DNA of 64,000 nucleotides from Chaetorhynchus papuensis (lineage: Eukaryota; Chordata; Aves; Passeriformes; Rhipiduridae): the NCBI GenBank assembly GCA_013396525.1, contig VWYX01000701.1:1-64000 (forward strand), written 5' to 3'. Each line of letters starts with the position of its first letter. The stretch's first letter is position 1. Both the position numbers and the translations under genes were made by a program. Of this stretch, positions 26,804 to 39,200 are shown one piece after another. The notes below the pieces were generated by a model. The model did not search any database. It worked only from the letters and a program-made list of their open reading frames with translations, and was not told where the DNA came from.

Positions 26804-28480
26804 TCCATTAAGTTAGGCTGCAGCTGTGTTTTGAATAAATCACCATCTAGTATTATATATCTTTTTATAAAGATAGAATGACCGGATGGGTACAAGTTTT
26901 GAACAACTGCTACATTGTGGGAGTTCTCTATAACTTGCTGTGTGCTACTAATGTGACAGTTTCATCATCCTTAAAATTTCAGGCATATAGCATATGTTTT
27001 CAGTTATTCAATCCTGTCATTTATAGCTGGCGAGTTATAATTGTATTTAGTAACATACACAGTTTTGCAGTTTCGGAAGCATTCTCACTCTATAGAATAA
27101 TAATCAAAAAGAATGATGTAATACTTTGTATCCTGAGAAATTAGTAAATATTAATAAAAAAATTGAAGGACCTACAGATGATCAGTATTAAAAGCAAGCC
27201 CTTTTCAACTTCAAAATGTTTTTTACAACTATTTAGCTTCCAACATTTTTACCTCTAAAAAAAAAAAGATTGTGTAAGACTTCTTTCTAGTCAATGCCTG
27301 AGATACTTTCAGCATAATTTGGGGAATGCGTAGAAAATAATGAATTTGCAGATAATGCATTTTTAAAACATTTAAAAAATGTAATACATCCAATACTTTT
27401 CATAAATGACAGATGAAGTGCATTGCATACTCTGCTTTTGTATTACATTATTATAAAATCAGTAATTTTAAAAGAACAGGCTAAATGGTAGCATTAAAAA
27501 TTATGCAGCTGGATAAGGATTTGTAGTTAGAAACCTGTGACTAGCACTCAGAGATGTGAATCTTCTGAAAATAATCATGTAAACTTTACAGAAAAAAAGT
27601 AGATATTGCAGTTGTGCCTACTTTCTGGAATATGAAGCTTGCTTTCTAGTGTTTAATCTGGGGTTTTTTTGGCATGAACACTTGGTTGTTTCTCTGGAGG
27701 ACTTCCATTTTTACTGAGCAAACACATATGTGTTGCTTCATGCTTCCATTTCTTCATTTTGTCTTCATTTTGTATTCTGTGTAGCTCATGAACCTTCAGT
27801 TAGGTGGTGCAAGGAGATAAAGCACCTGCCTGTGACTAGCACTCTTGGAGGAAAACCACCGAGGTAGCCACGCTAGTTTCAGAAGTTGAGCCTGGAAACA
27901 AGTATGACCAGTAGCCGTGGGCAAGTTTGCTCCTGCCTGATGGGTCCCACCTTGCTGTGTTTGGAGGAAGGATGGTAGTGGGTAAGGGCAAGTGGTCTTT
28001 GCTGCAACAACTTTGTTTTCCTTACTTATAATGTATAGTGTTGCAAACAACATTAGTGAAATCCATATGAAAAAATATTCTTCTACTGCTTTAAGTGCAT
28101 TGTCTCCAGCAAATTACATTTCTGAAAGTGCCCAAAATGGCTTATTTGTGTTTTAAGAGGTACTCAAGACAGTTTGATGAGTAAAACATGAACGTGTCTG
28201 TCATGAGAAGTTTGGGGAGAAGTGCAGTAATGGTCTTTGCATTAGCAGCAGTCAAGTCTGGTTTGCATAAATTACAATAAACTTCAAGATGTGAGAATAT
28301 TTTGCTGACTTACTGGAGGTTATTTTACAGAATTATAAATATTGAACTTGGTTTTAACCTGTTCCTTGAAGTGAGTGCCCAGCTATATCATAAGCCTGCT
28401 CAGAGGAGCTCTGTGAAGAGCATTCCTCCAAATAGATTTTGATGTTCAAAGCAAAATCTTTCCTGAAAAAGGCAAATCCG

Positions 28481-28501
28481 ATGTCGAACGGTATTCGACA
28501 T
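28481..28501. repeat. Perfect 8-bp inverted repeat with CpG
   Basis: ATGTCGAA (28,481-28,488) pairs with TTCGACAT (28,494-28,501) around the loop CGGTA. Each arm and the loop contains a CpG, unusual in this AT-rich intron. Confidence 0.8.
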
Positions 28502-31500
28502 TGTTTACAGTTATCTGAAAGTAAGGGGAAATGAAACACTTTAGATTTTATTGCTCTCAGTGTTTTTGTGATCGTCCTGTTGGTATGACCTGAACATTTT
28601 CAGTAAAAGGCCTCATCTGGAATTCTTTATTTGGGCAAAAGAACCATTACCTCAGTGGCATTTTGTTCAGGGTAGTGATAAAGCATTGGGCCTGAAATTA
28701 TTAGATGTGAGAAATGAACATGGGGAAAGTGTTTCCACTCAAAGGGGTTAGATAAAAGTACCAAACTCTGGGCTGGATGTCTGTATAGGGAACAGGCTCA
28801 AGACTGGGTATTTGTGGAATAAATGCAGTTTCACCAGTGTCTTGTCAGTTTTTAATTTCTTGCCATACACAGTGTCTGTGGATCCCTTTAATGGCCTGAC
28901 TCCAACGCTGATGAGCTACAGAGTTGTACCTAGAATTGGTTATATAAATAAGTAGCTATCTACATTTTGACTGTGAAAATGTGTACAATAAGAAGCTGTG
29001 GACCAAAGTACCAGTTGAAACTTTACAAATGAAAGGGACAAAGTGAGGGGAGCCTGTGTCAGCATATGAGTTTTCTGTGGTGTAAAGTGAACCCACAGAC
29101 AGAAGATTAACTGCCATAGAACTGGGAAAACAGTAGATGGATTAGCTCATCTCTCCCACAGGATGGCATATTGTACGTGAAGGATAAAATGAGTATTTAA
29201 CCTGATTCAAATAATGTATTATTGTGCTTTTCATATATTTAGTACTAATTTTAAAGGTCCTGTATGGATCAATGATCTGAAAGTGTGTCAGTCACCTCCT
29301 CTGCCTCCCCTCTGGAGGACATGTGGATTCCACTGCCGTGTCTCAAGACGTTGACACATCACATAGGCGAGCGTCGTCAAATGTCATGGCTTTCACTCAC
29401 TCAGGAGGAGAACGTGCCGGATGTTTTTAGATTTCTGAGGCTCTGAGAACACTCAAAAACACTCAGTTACTTACCAAACATTAGGATGTTTTTAACTGAG
29501 TCTTCGAATTTAATTCTTTGGTCTGAGGTTATTGATAATTGCTGTATTTTGATAAGGACTTGCTGTTCTTAACAATATTCTAATTTTAGTTCAGTACCAA
29601 TCTCTCAGTGGCAGAATCTGTTCCAAAAGGCAGTCCACCTGAAAAAAAATCAGTATTACTTTATCTAACAAAGCTTGAATATTTAATTTTTGCTTGCTGA
29701 ATGACAGCTCGTAGGGCTTATACGAAACTCATACAGCTTAAACTGTTGTAATGGTGGTTGTACTCAAGAAGCTGGCATGGGGTTACCTTTAAAGGCTTCT
29801 CATGCTAAGGACTGGGGGCTTTTTAGCTCTATAAAGTCTGTTCTGCCAGGGTTTAGAAGGATGCAAATATTTTGAAGGATTTGGGGGGAGAGAAGCAGAA
29901 ATATGAATGTGCCAGCAAAGTGAAAGCAGAGTGCTAAAGTTACCCATCTGGATGCTTGAGTATTGCATGGCTTTGAGAGCTGAGTTTCTGTCTGCTGTTT
30001 CTGAGCTGAAGTTCATGTCCCTTTTCAGTGGCGTGTGTGTTTGCTGAGTCATCATGGGCTGCCAACAACTGTGCTCCACTTGGTGTAGTGGGAATTACGT
30101 GTTCTTCATCAAGAAAATGTGAGAGTTTGTGGGAATGCTCTGACACTAAATACTCCAATTCTTAATGATGATTTTAAAAAGATATTGCCATGGGGATCCT
30201 CCTACTGCTGTTAGTGCATGTGCAGAGCCCTAGGACTGCTGTGGCAGCACCCAGGTTCTGCTGCAGTTCCTGAACCATTAGGTAGCAACAGGGAAGCTCA
30301 TCAGTGAAGTCACAAATTCTCTCACAGCGCTGGGATCTAGCAAGTGGGTTTAGGCCTTAAAAACTGTACGGGTGAATCCTGTGTTCAGGGTCACTGTCAG
30401 ACCTACCTCATTTTTGGCTATGGCTTTCTCTAAAGACTGTCATGGACTGAATTTAGGGGGGAGCTTTTTCTGGAGTGCAGGATGGGCTACAGTGCTACAA
30501 AGGCATGTGAGCACCTACTTTGTGGTAAAGAGGTGTGCTTCCACAGATGTATGTGCCTCATTTAGGGCTTTCCATTTTGTCCATCTTTTTTAGTTTTTCT
30601 TCTAGTGGTCTATTAAGTTAAAGGTTCTTCCATATGCTACTTCCCTTCACATTGATTTTGGCAAGGCCCTTAAAAATTGTGAGTATTAGAAATAATATGG
30701 AGAAGGCTGAGTTGTCTCAGGGAAACAAAATCTGGATGAGAGTATAAAAACCACTTGGATTCTGAAACTTCGATTCCTTGTCAAGTGGGTGTAGGTGACT
30801 GATGGGCTTCAGAATAGTCATCAACTTAATAGTCATTGCTAAGTGCCATATGTGGAATAGATCAGGCGTTTTACAATTTGTCAGCATTAAACGACTATTT
30901 TCTTTCTCCAAAGTAAAGCAAAGTGAAATTTTACAGTATTGGAGGGTACATGTAGTACTCCATTAGCCTTGAACTGATGCTATTAAATGGATTTATGACT
31001 TCTACTGTAATGCCTAGCAAAAAAAACCCTGTAGAAAAATATGAAATAGTGCCATAGCTGGCGTTTAATTTTGATGAACTCACAACTCTTTAATATATAG
31101 ATAGTTCCTCTGTTTGTAAGAAAGTAACAAGAATTTTAGTCAGACAAAGTGGGGGATTTTTTTAGAGAGGGAAGTTTATACAAAGATGGGTAGTCAAGAG
31201 TCAAACTGCACTATTCCAAACTTTAGTTTTAAGGACTCCAGCTTTAAACCTGTATTGAAAGTGGTGCTGGAAGATCTCTCTCTCTAGTTTGTTTATTTTT
31301 CCTTTGGATCTCTCACTTTTTGCTTGCCCTTCTGACATTAGGGGTTTTAGCAGCATCAATGGCCGCCACATCAATCACAGTGATGTGTTCTAGAGCATCT
31401 TTGTTTGTGATTAGAAAACCTCTCCTGCCATTGTTTATCAGCAGAAAATGAAACTGCAGTTGCAACTGGGATGTGTCAAAGCCTAACAGCCGAGTGTTGC

Positions 31501-33299
31501 CATAGCAAAGGCGGTTACATAAGCAGCCACTCTGCAAATAATTCATGCAGCCAAATTTTCTCAAGCATACCATGAGAATTCATTTCTAAATTTATGATCT
31601 TTTTAGGAGGGAGCTTTCCTAGATGAGGTCATCTCAGTTGCTACTGAAATTGATGTGCTTAGTTGTGAAACTCTTTTAGCACTGCCCATTTACACCTTTA
31701 TTTTGTTTGAACATATTGTTCTGTTTCTGAAACATCTGTTAGTTTAAATATGGCTTCACAATATGTTTTCTCAAGTGGTTTTTTGCAACAGTTCAGTAAA
31801 GCTCTGTATTTTGATCTTATTCAAATTTATTTGTACTATGCAGTATTAAACCAAGCAATTTACAAATGCCTTTTCTGGTTAATGGGTGTCAAGAATTTTG
31901 CAAGGCAGCAATATAAACCAGATAACTTTTCAGATGAGAGGATTGAAATATATATGCAGATGTATTTTTAGAATCTTTGCAAGTAGTTGTCTTTAAGCAC
32001 TCCAACAATAATAACCCAGGCAGTTTTATCTTCTAAACCCCAAATTGGCAAATGGTCTAGCCGTTCTGTCTGATCCGCAGAAGTGTAGATAACCATTTAA
32101 TCTCAGTTAAGTTGCTGTAGCTTTTGATTGTACTGTATTTCCCAGAGTCAAGTAGTAATATTTGGTACCATTTTCCAGAGGAATAAGGAGCGACTTCTCT
32201 CTGTTTCCTGAGGATTTCTCGCTGTATAGACTTGTATTCAGAGGTATGCAACAAGGAGAAAGCTCATGCTTCAGGGCTTCCATTCTGTGTAACTGCTGTT
32301 TTTTTCCAAGGAGTTACAATATCCTCGTTAAATCATAACTTCACTGAGGATCACCTGTAGCAAGCACTTACCTTCAGCAGGAAAACAACTCCAGATTTTT
32401 AGCTCCAAATAAAGCAAAACTGTGCTGCTTTCACACTTATTGCTTAAATAATTTACTTAATGAATACTTTAAACCTTCAGTTTAGAAGCTGAGTAGTTAC
32501 CAAGACAAATGCTGAAGGGTAAGAGTTCCCAAATACCTTGTTAAAAAATCCAGTCTGGAAACACTGTGTTGGGAAATTCTGAAATGCCACATTTTCTTCA
32601 TTGATGTCTTTCAGCTTTTCAAATGCATCTGCTTTCTCTAAAGAGATGAAATAAGAAGATGGAGATGAGTTGTATTTTTTCAGAAGAAAAATTTTGGGAG
32701 CCCAGTATTAGGTTCATATTATAAGAAATCTACTGCCACATGAACCTGCTCAGAGCACTGTCAATTTCTTGTTGTGAGACAGGCCTAGCAGGGCAGTTCC
32801 TCTTAAATTTAAAATAGCTGACTGTCCAAGAGCAAGCATCTGCTGCTTTTTGTAATGTTCCTTTCCTGCAGCTGAAGGATGAAGGTCTGGAAGACACAGA
32901 TCCATGGGTCTGGGGCACCCAAGATCTGAAATGCTTAATGCAAATCCACTCATATGTACATTTTTGCCCTCCCTGTGTATGGGGTTTAGCAGATATTTGG
33001 GTGACAAAATAAATTTTTCCTTGAGGTTTTCAATGCAGGCATTTTTCTTATGCAAACAAGTCCAGCACTGTCTATAGTAAGTCATTTTATAGTACAAGAG
33101 GCTTAAAAATCTACCCCATTCTGTGCTACTTATCTGCCAAATAATATTATCTTGAAGAAAATAGCTGTGGATGTTATCTTGTAGGATGTTTGGCATTTCC
33201 AGTTTATCCTTTGAGTAGAAATTTAGGGCACTTAATACCTAAGATGAAGTGGCTAGAACAGTAATTTCAAAGTGTTTGGCCTTACATGATTAACATCTT

Positions 33300-33560
33300 A
33301 TGCAGTACCATATGGTGGGAATTTCCAAGTAAACTATTAATTAATATAGGAGTGCACCAGAGTAAGCCTTAATTAAACTATATTCAGCTGAAGTTTATTA
33401 TTTTAATATAGTCAGATGCAGAGTGCTGTACTTTTGTATTGATACCTTTTTCTGTTGTGTGAAGAAGAGGGAAAAATGTTGATGAGAATTAATTAAGCCT
33501 TTAAATTGAAGGTTCAAGTAGCTTTTAAAATAAATGGTTTAGGACTCACATCAGCATCAA
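33300..33560. promoter_or_regulatory. Candidate intronic regulatory cluster
   Basis: Within about 200 bases there are three copies of the palindrome TTAATTAA (33,337-33,344; 33,369-33,376; 33,489-33,496), which contains the TAATTA core bound by many homeodomain proteins; one palindromic E-box TTCAGCTGAA (33,383-33,392); and one perfect kappaB-type site GGGAATTTCC (33,317-33,326). Clustering of palindromic sites is suggestive of an enhancer, but AT-rich DNA gives TTAATTAA by chance fairly often. Conservation has not been tested. Confidence 0.3.
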
Positions 33561-34078
33561 GCTTCCATTGATTTACGTGGAACAGGGATCTATATTTGGT
33601 AGTGTTGAGTTGTGCTTTGTGAATGCTGTGGTGACTCCTCTGCTAGGATTTTACTGGTATGGGATGTGGGTGGTCAGAGGGTGTCCAGCAGAGCTCCACA
33701 AGCCATTTTCACTTTTCACAGAGCTTCAGATATTGCTGGTGGGGCCCTGACTGTGCCACTTAGGCTAGTACCACTGGTGGAATGAAACCTTCCTGTGTGA
33801 GCTGGCCAAAATAGTCTGGAGGAGTGTTGGGGTGGCAGCTAAGGTTGTCCTTGAGCGTGGGTAGTGCTGGGACCTCTCCTTGGCCTCTCATATTTGGAAG
33901 GATGAGCATACCCATGTATAGAGCAGCTGGCAGGCTCACCTCTAAAGGGCTGTTTCCTCCCACGGGGAATGATTGTCAGCTGTAAAGAAGTTGGTAACAT
34001 TACTGGTTTTGTTAAAGTGTAGAATTTATTTTTAGTTTGGCCAGATCCACCAGTTGCCAGTAGCTACAGCTATAAATG

Positions 34079-34096
34079 ACCTATTTTTAAATAGGT
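34079..34096. promoter_or_regulatory. Palindrome with MEF2-like site
   Basis: ACCTATTT (34,079-34,086) and AAATAGGT (34,089-34,096) are perfect inverted arms separated by TT. CTATTTTTAA inside it fits the MEF2 consensus YTAWWWWTAR. MEF2 factors act in neurons, where CNKSR2 is expressed, but no binding is shown by sequence alone. Confidence 0.35.
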
Positions 34097-35918
34097 ATTT
34101 TTTCCCTGACTTCCCCTCCTTCTTTCTCTCCCGATAATCTTCACATCAATAAGAAGGTGAAGAAAACCTTCCTCTGCACATTGAGGCCAGGTAAATATAG
34201 GTGGGACATGCCAGTGTTGTCTGAGTAATTCACTAGATCGCATTCTTCCCTCTGAGTCAACGCTGAAATCCTTCGTGGGAATGACAAGAGAACTTAGTCA
34301 TTTTAGTGCGATGCCAACCTGAAATCTTCACCAGGTGTGGTTGCTGAAGGCTTGCTGGCATTCTTCATAGTAGTGGGAAAGTTAGCTCTAGCGTGCTAAT
34401 TAAATTCCATGTTAATAATTAAAATCTTTGTAACTGGATTCCCCTTGTCAGTATCCATTACTGACATGCGCCTGCCTTACTTTCTTTAATTCCTTTGTAG
34501 TTTTGTTGGTTGCTTTCATGTAGTCGATAGTTTGATTCACAAGGTGCAGTGCTGTTCTCGTCCTTGTTTTGTTTCAGTTTTTTCTGTTTCAAGAAATAGC
34601 AGTAGAGGGATCTGTTGAACACAAAGTAGAAGTTGCTCTCTAAAAAAAACAACTCACGTTGTGTACAGGCAGCTGTTGTGAACCTGCACTTGTCCTGCTT
34701 TGTGTACACCTTTATAAAACTAAACAAGTAGCAATTTTCTTCTTGCTTAGTCTGAGTGAAGTGTGACTGGAGACTTTTTGGAGAGATATCCAAAGAGTAC
34801 CTTCTTGAGTTTTCAGCATTGGCTGTCTTGTTTATTGTTGCTTTATCATCATGAATTGAACCACGTGCCCTTTGTCTCCATTTCTCTTCAGAGATCAAGA
34901 ATGGCTCTTTTTGGTAGACTTTATTTTATTAGAGCTAATAGGAAAAGAACCCAAGTCAAATGTGTTAGTGTGTTTTTATTTTCATAGTCCACTTCTACTT
35001 GTTTCCAAAATTTTCTGTAAATGCAGGATGACAAAATGTTCCTTACTGCTTTTAAAGAGTTGTTAATTATTTCAAATGTTGCAATCTTCAAATATTTTCA
35101 AATAAAAGTGTATGCTAGTTTAACCTAGAATGTGGAGGCTTAGTGTTTCTTAAATTTCTTTTAATGTTTTTTGATGTAGTGTTGAGTATTGTGCTCCACA
35201 AGTCCTCTTGAAAATACCAGCAGTCTGTAATTTCACTCTTGGATACTGGACTTCAAAAGCAGATGCAATTTTTGTTACTTCAGTCATTATTTCATTGTGT
35301 GTTTTAAACTGTCTGGATCTTAGCTGTTTAATGCAGTCAGGAGTCAAAAGCCTATTCCTGGAGTCCTGATAACTGAGTCTAGGAGCACAGTGTAGTGTGA
35401 ATAATTTGTCATGCTCTGCATGTGGATTTGACAGAGGTTCAGCCTGGAATTGTAATCATTGCATATAAAAAAATTCCATAGAAGTGTCAGTCTGAATATT
35501 TGAAGGACATAGGACAGTTTGTCATTAGAAAAATAAGATAGCTTTATGACAGGACTCCTCGAGAGCAAGTAAACTCATTTTTGAAAAGGACTGGATAGTT
35601 CATAGCCTTCAAATGACTGTTTTAATTATGAGTGCTTTAGCAAACATCATTACTGAGAGAGCATTTGAATGCCTAATGAGTTATGATGAAGCTACTGTTT
35701 GCAACTATAGAAAGTATAATGATGTATATCTAATCATGAAGCTTCTGTATTTCCTATGATCACCATGTTTTCCTGTTGGTTTGTTAGGATTTTTTGGATG
35801 TGTTTTTTGTTGTTGTGTTGGTTTTGGTTTTTTTTATAAATGGGTTTTGGTATTCCTGGTAACTACCTTGGCTTGAATAAGACAGCTGAAGAATCCTGGC
35901 AATGAAGTAGTGGTAGCC

Positions 35919-36245
35919 ATAGAATTGTGGTAGAATCACAGAACTGTTGAGTTGGGAAGGGACCTCTGGAGATCATCCAGTCCAACCCCCCTGCCAAGGC
36001 AGGGTCACCTGGAGCAGGTGACACAGGAATGTGTCCAGGTGGGTTTTGGATGTCTCCAGAGAGGGAGAATTCACAACCTCCCTTGGCAGCTGTTCCAGTG
36101 CTCTGCCACACTCAATGTAAAGAAGTTTTTCCTTGTGTTAAGGTGGTATTACTTGTGGTTTAGTTTATGGACATTGCTTCTTGTCCTGTCGCTGGGCACC
36201 ATTGAAAACAGTCTGGCACCATTTCCTTGGCCCCTATCTCCCTCA
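35919..36245 (-). mobile_element. CR1 LINE 3' end fragment
   Basis: The + strand shows the antisense of a CR1 3' region: 'tagaatcacagaactgttga', 'gggaagggacctctggagat', 'catccagtccaaccccc', then the segment that encodes the end of ORF2 ('ctcaatgtaaagaagttttt', 'ttgtcctgtcgctgggcacc'). It is 5'-truncated at about 36,245, where similarity fades. It reads against CNKSR2 transcription. Confidence 0.93.
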
Positions 36246-39200
36246 TAGGAATGTCAGTATTTGAAAATGAACTTAACAGTTTGCCAATCCAAGGTCTTGG
36301 GAAAAACCGAAACAAGACAAAAATCACTTTTCTGTGAAAATATGCCCTGTGTACTAGATAGTATTTGCTAGACAAACAACAGATGACATTTGTTACAGAG
36401 ATCTAAAGGTAGTTTATTTCCAGTTATTAAAATTTTTCAAAGTTAGTTTACAAGGAACTCACCAATAGTTTGGTTGATCTGTCCTGGACAATAAAACCCC
36501 CCTTTCCTGTTGCTTATTTGGGCATCTGGTTTCCCTCTTGCATCCTGTCTGTTGTCACCCAGCTCACTGTAAGCTGTGGTGAGCTATCCAATTACGAACT
36601 GGAGGTAACTAATGCTGATGAGCTATGTGTGAGTAGACCTGAACAGACTGGGCAATTAATGCTCACCTCTGGTGGCTGCCTCTCGTACCAGGTTGTGGGG
36701 TTTCATGGGTCTTCCTGATGCGGTTGCCTTCCAAAGCGGGGTGCAGTGTGTGCTGTAGGTGGCTGCCTGGGTATCCAAGTGTTGTGACTGTGGGACAGAG
36801 GCTTCAGTCTGCAGAACAGCATGTCCTGAATGTTCTTCACCTCTTCAGATCTGAGCAAATTCCACTTTAGAGGAATGAGTCCTCTGTGTAATAGAATAAC
36901 TGAAAATAGAACTTCAATATGTGACAGGTCCCTGCAAAACCCCAAAATTAATTCAATTTTGTTTTCTACTTCAAAAGAAGGTAAAGCTGAATATGAACTT
37001 TTCAGCCCAGTCCATTATTAAAAAAAATGTATCAAAGACCTCTACTTCACAAAATGTTTGTTTTTCAGTTGAAAATATAATGTAGGCTGTGGTGGGAATG
37101 GTGATATTTTAGATTGAATGGGAATCTAAACTGAACATGCTTATAACTCTTCATCTGTGCAAATACGAAGTCAGGCAGGATTAAATAAGATCTAGAAATT
37201 GTAATATTGTCATTTCATTAGATTTTCTTGCTTTGTGTTCAGCAGTGTGGTGTAGGTAATTGACTTATATTTATCCTAAGAATTAAAACTGTAAATCATG
37301 AGCCTTTACCCTCTTGTTTCATGCTCTCAAATACTATGAAGATTTTCCTTGCAGAATACTGTTTTGATAGATCTTACTAAATCAAACTTCAAGAAAGAAT
37401 TACAGTGAGACCTCTGAAGGCAAAGATTGATATATGTTGGGGTTTAGTCTCAGTCAATGCTAAAATTTCTTATAAAATTATAAATGCAACTAATTTTCTT
37501 CAGACAGAATCTTTGAAAGTGTTATAGCAGGTCACAAAGTTGTAACACAAAGTTTTTGAGTTCAAAGTATCTCAGTAGTGTCAAATATTAGGACTGCACT
37601 CACTAAAAGAAAATAGGCTTCCAGATTACAGTAATTCAGAAATGGGCAAATAGATAGAATTAGCTTTTTTGTGGTCCGATTTGGTATTTAAATCTCAAGA
37701 GGTAATTCTAAAAAATTTTGTTTCTTTATTTTTACTTATTTTTGTTTGATGGTCACTGTATTGTGGTTTTTTTGTCACTGTGGAACCACTCAAAATATTA
37801 AACAGTTTAATGGTAAAATTATGCCATCAGTGTTGAGAAGAATAAATCCTTGTAGCTTCTGTAGAAGAACACACCCTTCTTGAGTGGAATCAAGCACACT
37901 AAGAACAATTGACTTGAACTTTTGATGAGTTCTTAAATGTGCTTCTTTTAAAGTTATTATCATATGGCAGATGGGGAGTAAGCTAGCTAGGAGTTCAGAG
38001 AGGTCGGATACGGTCAGCTATAAAGAATTGTCTGCCTGATGGCTTTTTGGGGGTTTTTTTTTACCCTTTTTTCCCCCTTCCCTTAATAACTTTTTGCTGT
38101 AACATATGTGACTTAATATTTCAGTTTGGTCTGTGCACTCTAATCCAATTGCTTTGTTTAGTCAAATGAATGGGGTTTTTTTGTTTTGTTCTGAATTTTA
38201 GCTATTGGTTTTTGCATTAAATGTGCATATTTAATTAGGATATGTTATTAAAGATTAGGTTCTCACAATGGGATGTGTGCCAGCTCATGAAATGAAGTCA
38301 TGCTTGTCAGGAGATAGTAAATAATAAGCTTAGGAAGGTTTAAAAGATGTGTCTTGCAAAACATTAGCCCCTGTAATGAGTGCAAAGTGGCAACAGCACA
38401 TAAATATAAATTGTTTTTCTCCAGCGGATCAGTTTGAATATGAGTTTTCTTAATTTGAATTAAATTTTCTTTTACCAGTTTAATGAAACAAACAAGAAGG
38501 GATGTTTGTCTTTTCAGAAACCAGTTTCCCATCCCAGAACAATGACTTGTTTTGAATTGAAGGCGAGCAATCCAGCATTCATGCAATATCTTGTAATCTC
38601 TGTTCACAAAACCACTTTAAGAAATAAGAAACTGCTGTCCAGTGAGTCCCCATTTAGCTGCAAGGAGGAGTCTTGGATTCCCAGCTTTGCTGCCAGGACT
38701 GTGTATATTTTGTTTTTGATTTTATCCAGAATCTTTTAATAATCTTGTGTGCAAGGGCTGGGAGCTTAAGGTTCCCTGTGCTCTTAAATGCCTTGAGCAT
38801 CCTGGCTGGTGTGCCCAGGGTGGCATTGGCAACAACAGGATTTGGAGGCAAGGATGTGTCTGTCTCCATCCTAATTTGATCAGACAAAACTGCCTGCAAT
38901 CATGCCCTGTGACCTTAAATTCAGGCATCTAATTTCTGTCTTTAAATGCCTGAGTCTCTCTTCTTGGCCTGTGCAGACCAAGACTTCTAATAATATATGC
39001 AGTGGGCTTTCCTCTGATGTTTTTGATGTTGTCCCTGGCCCTTCTGGGAGAAGGAGCAGCTGGCATAGCCCTTCTTTGGGGTGCACCTCCAGCTCAAAGC
39101 AGGGGGGAAAATGGGAACCTTATGTTGGAATGCAATTGTATGATGTGGAAAGCAGAATCCCTTAAGTGGAGGGGAGAAAAAAGGTGTACTGTGCATACAC

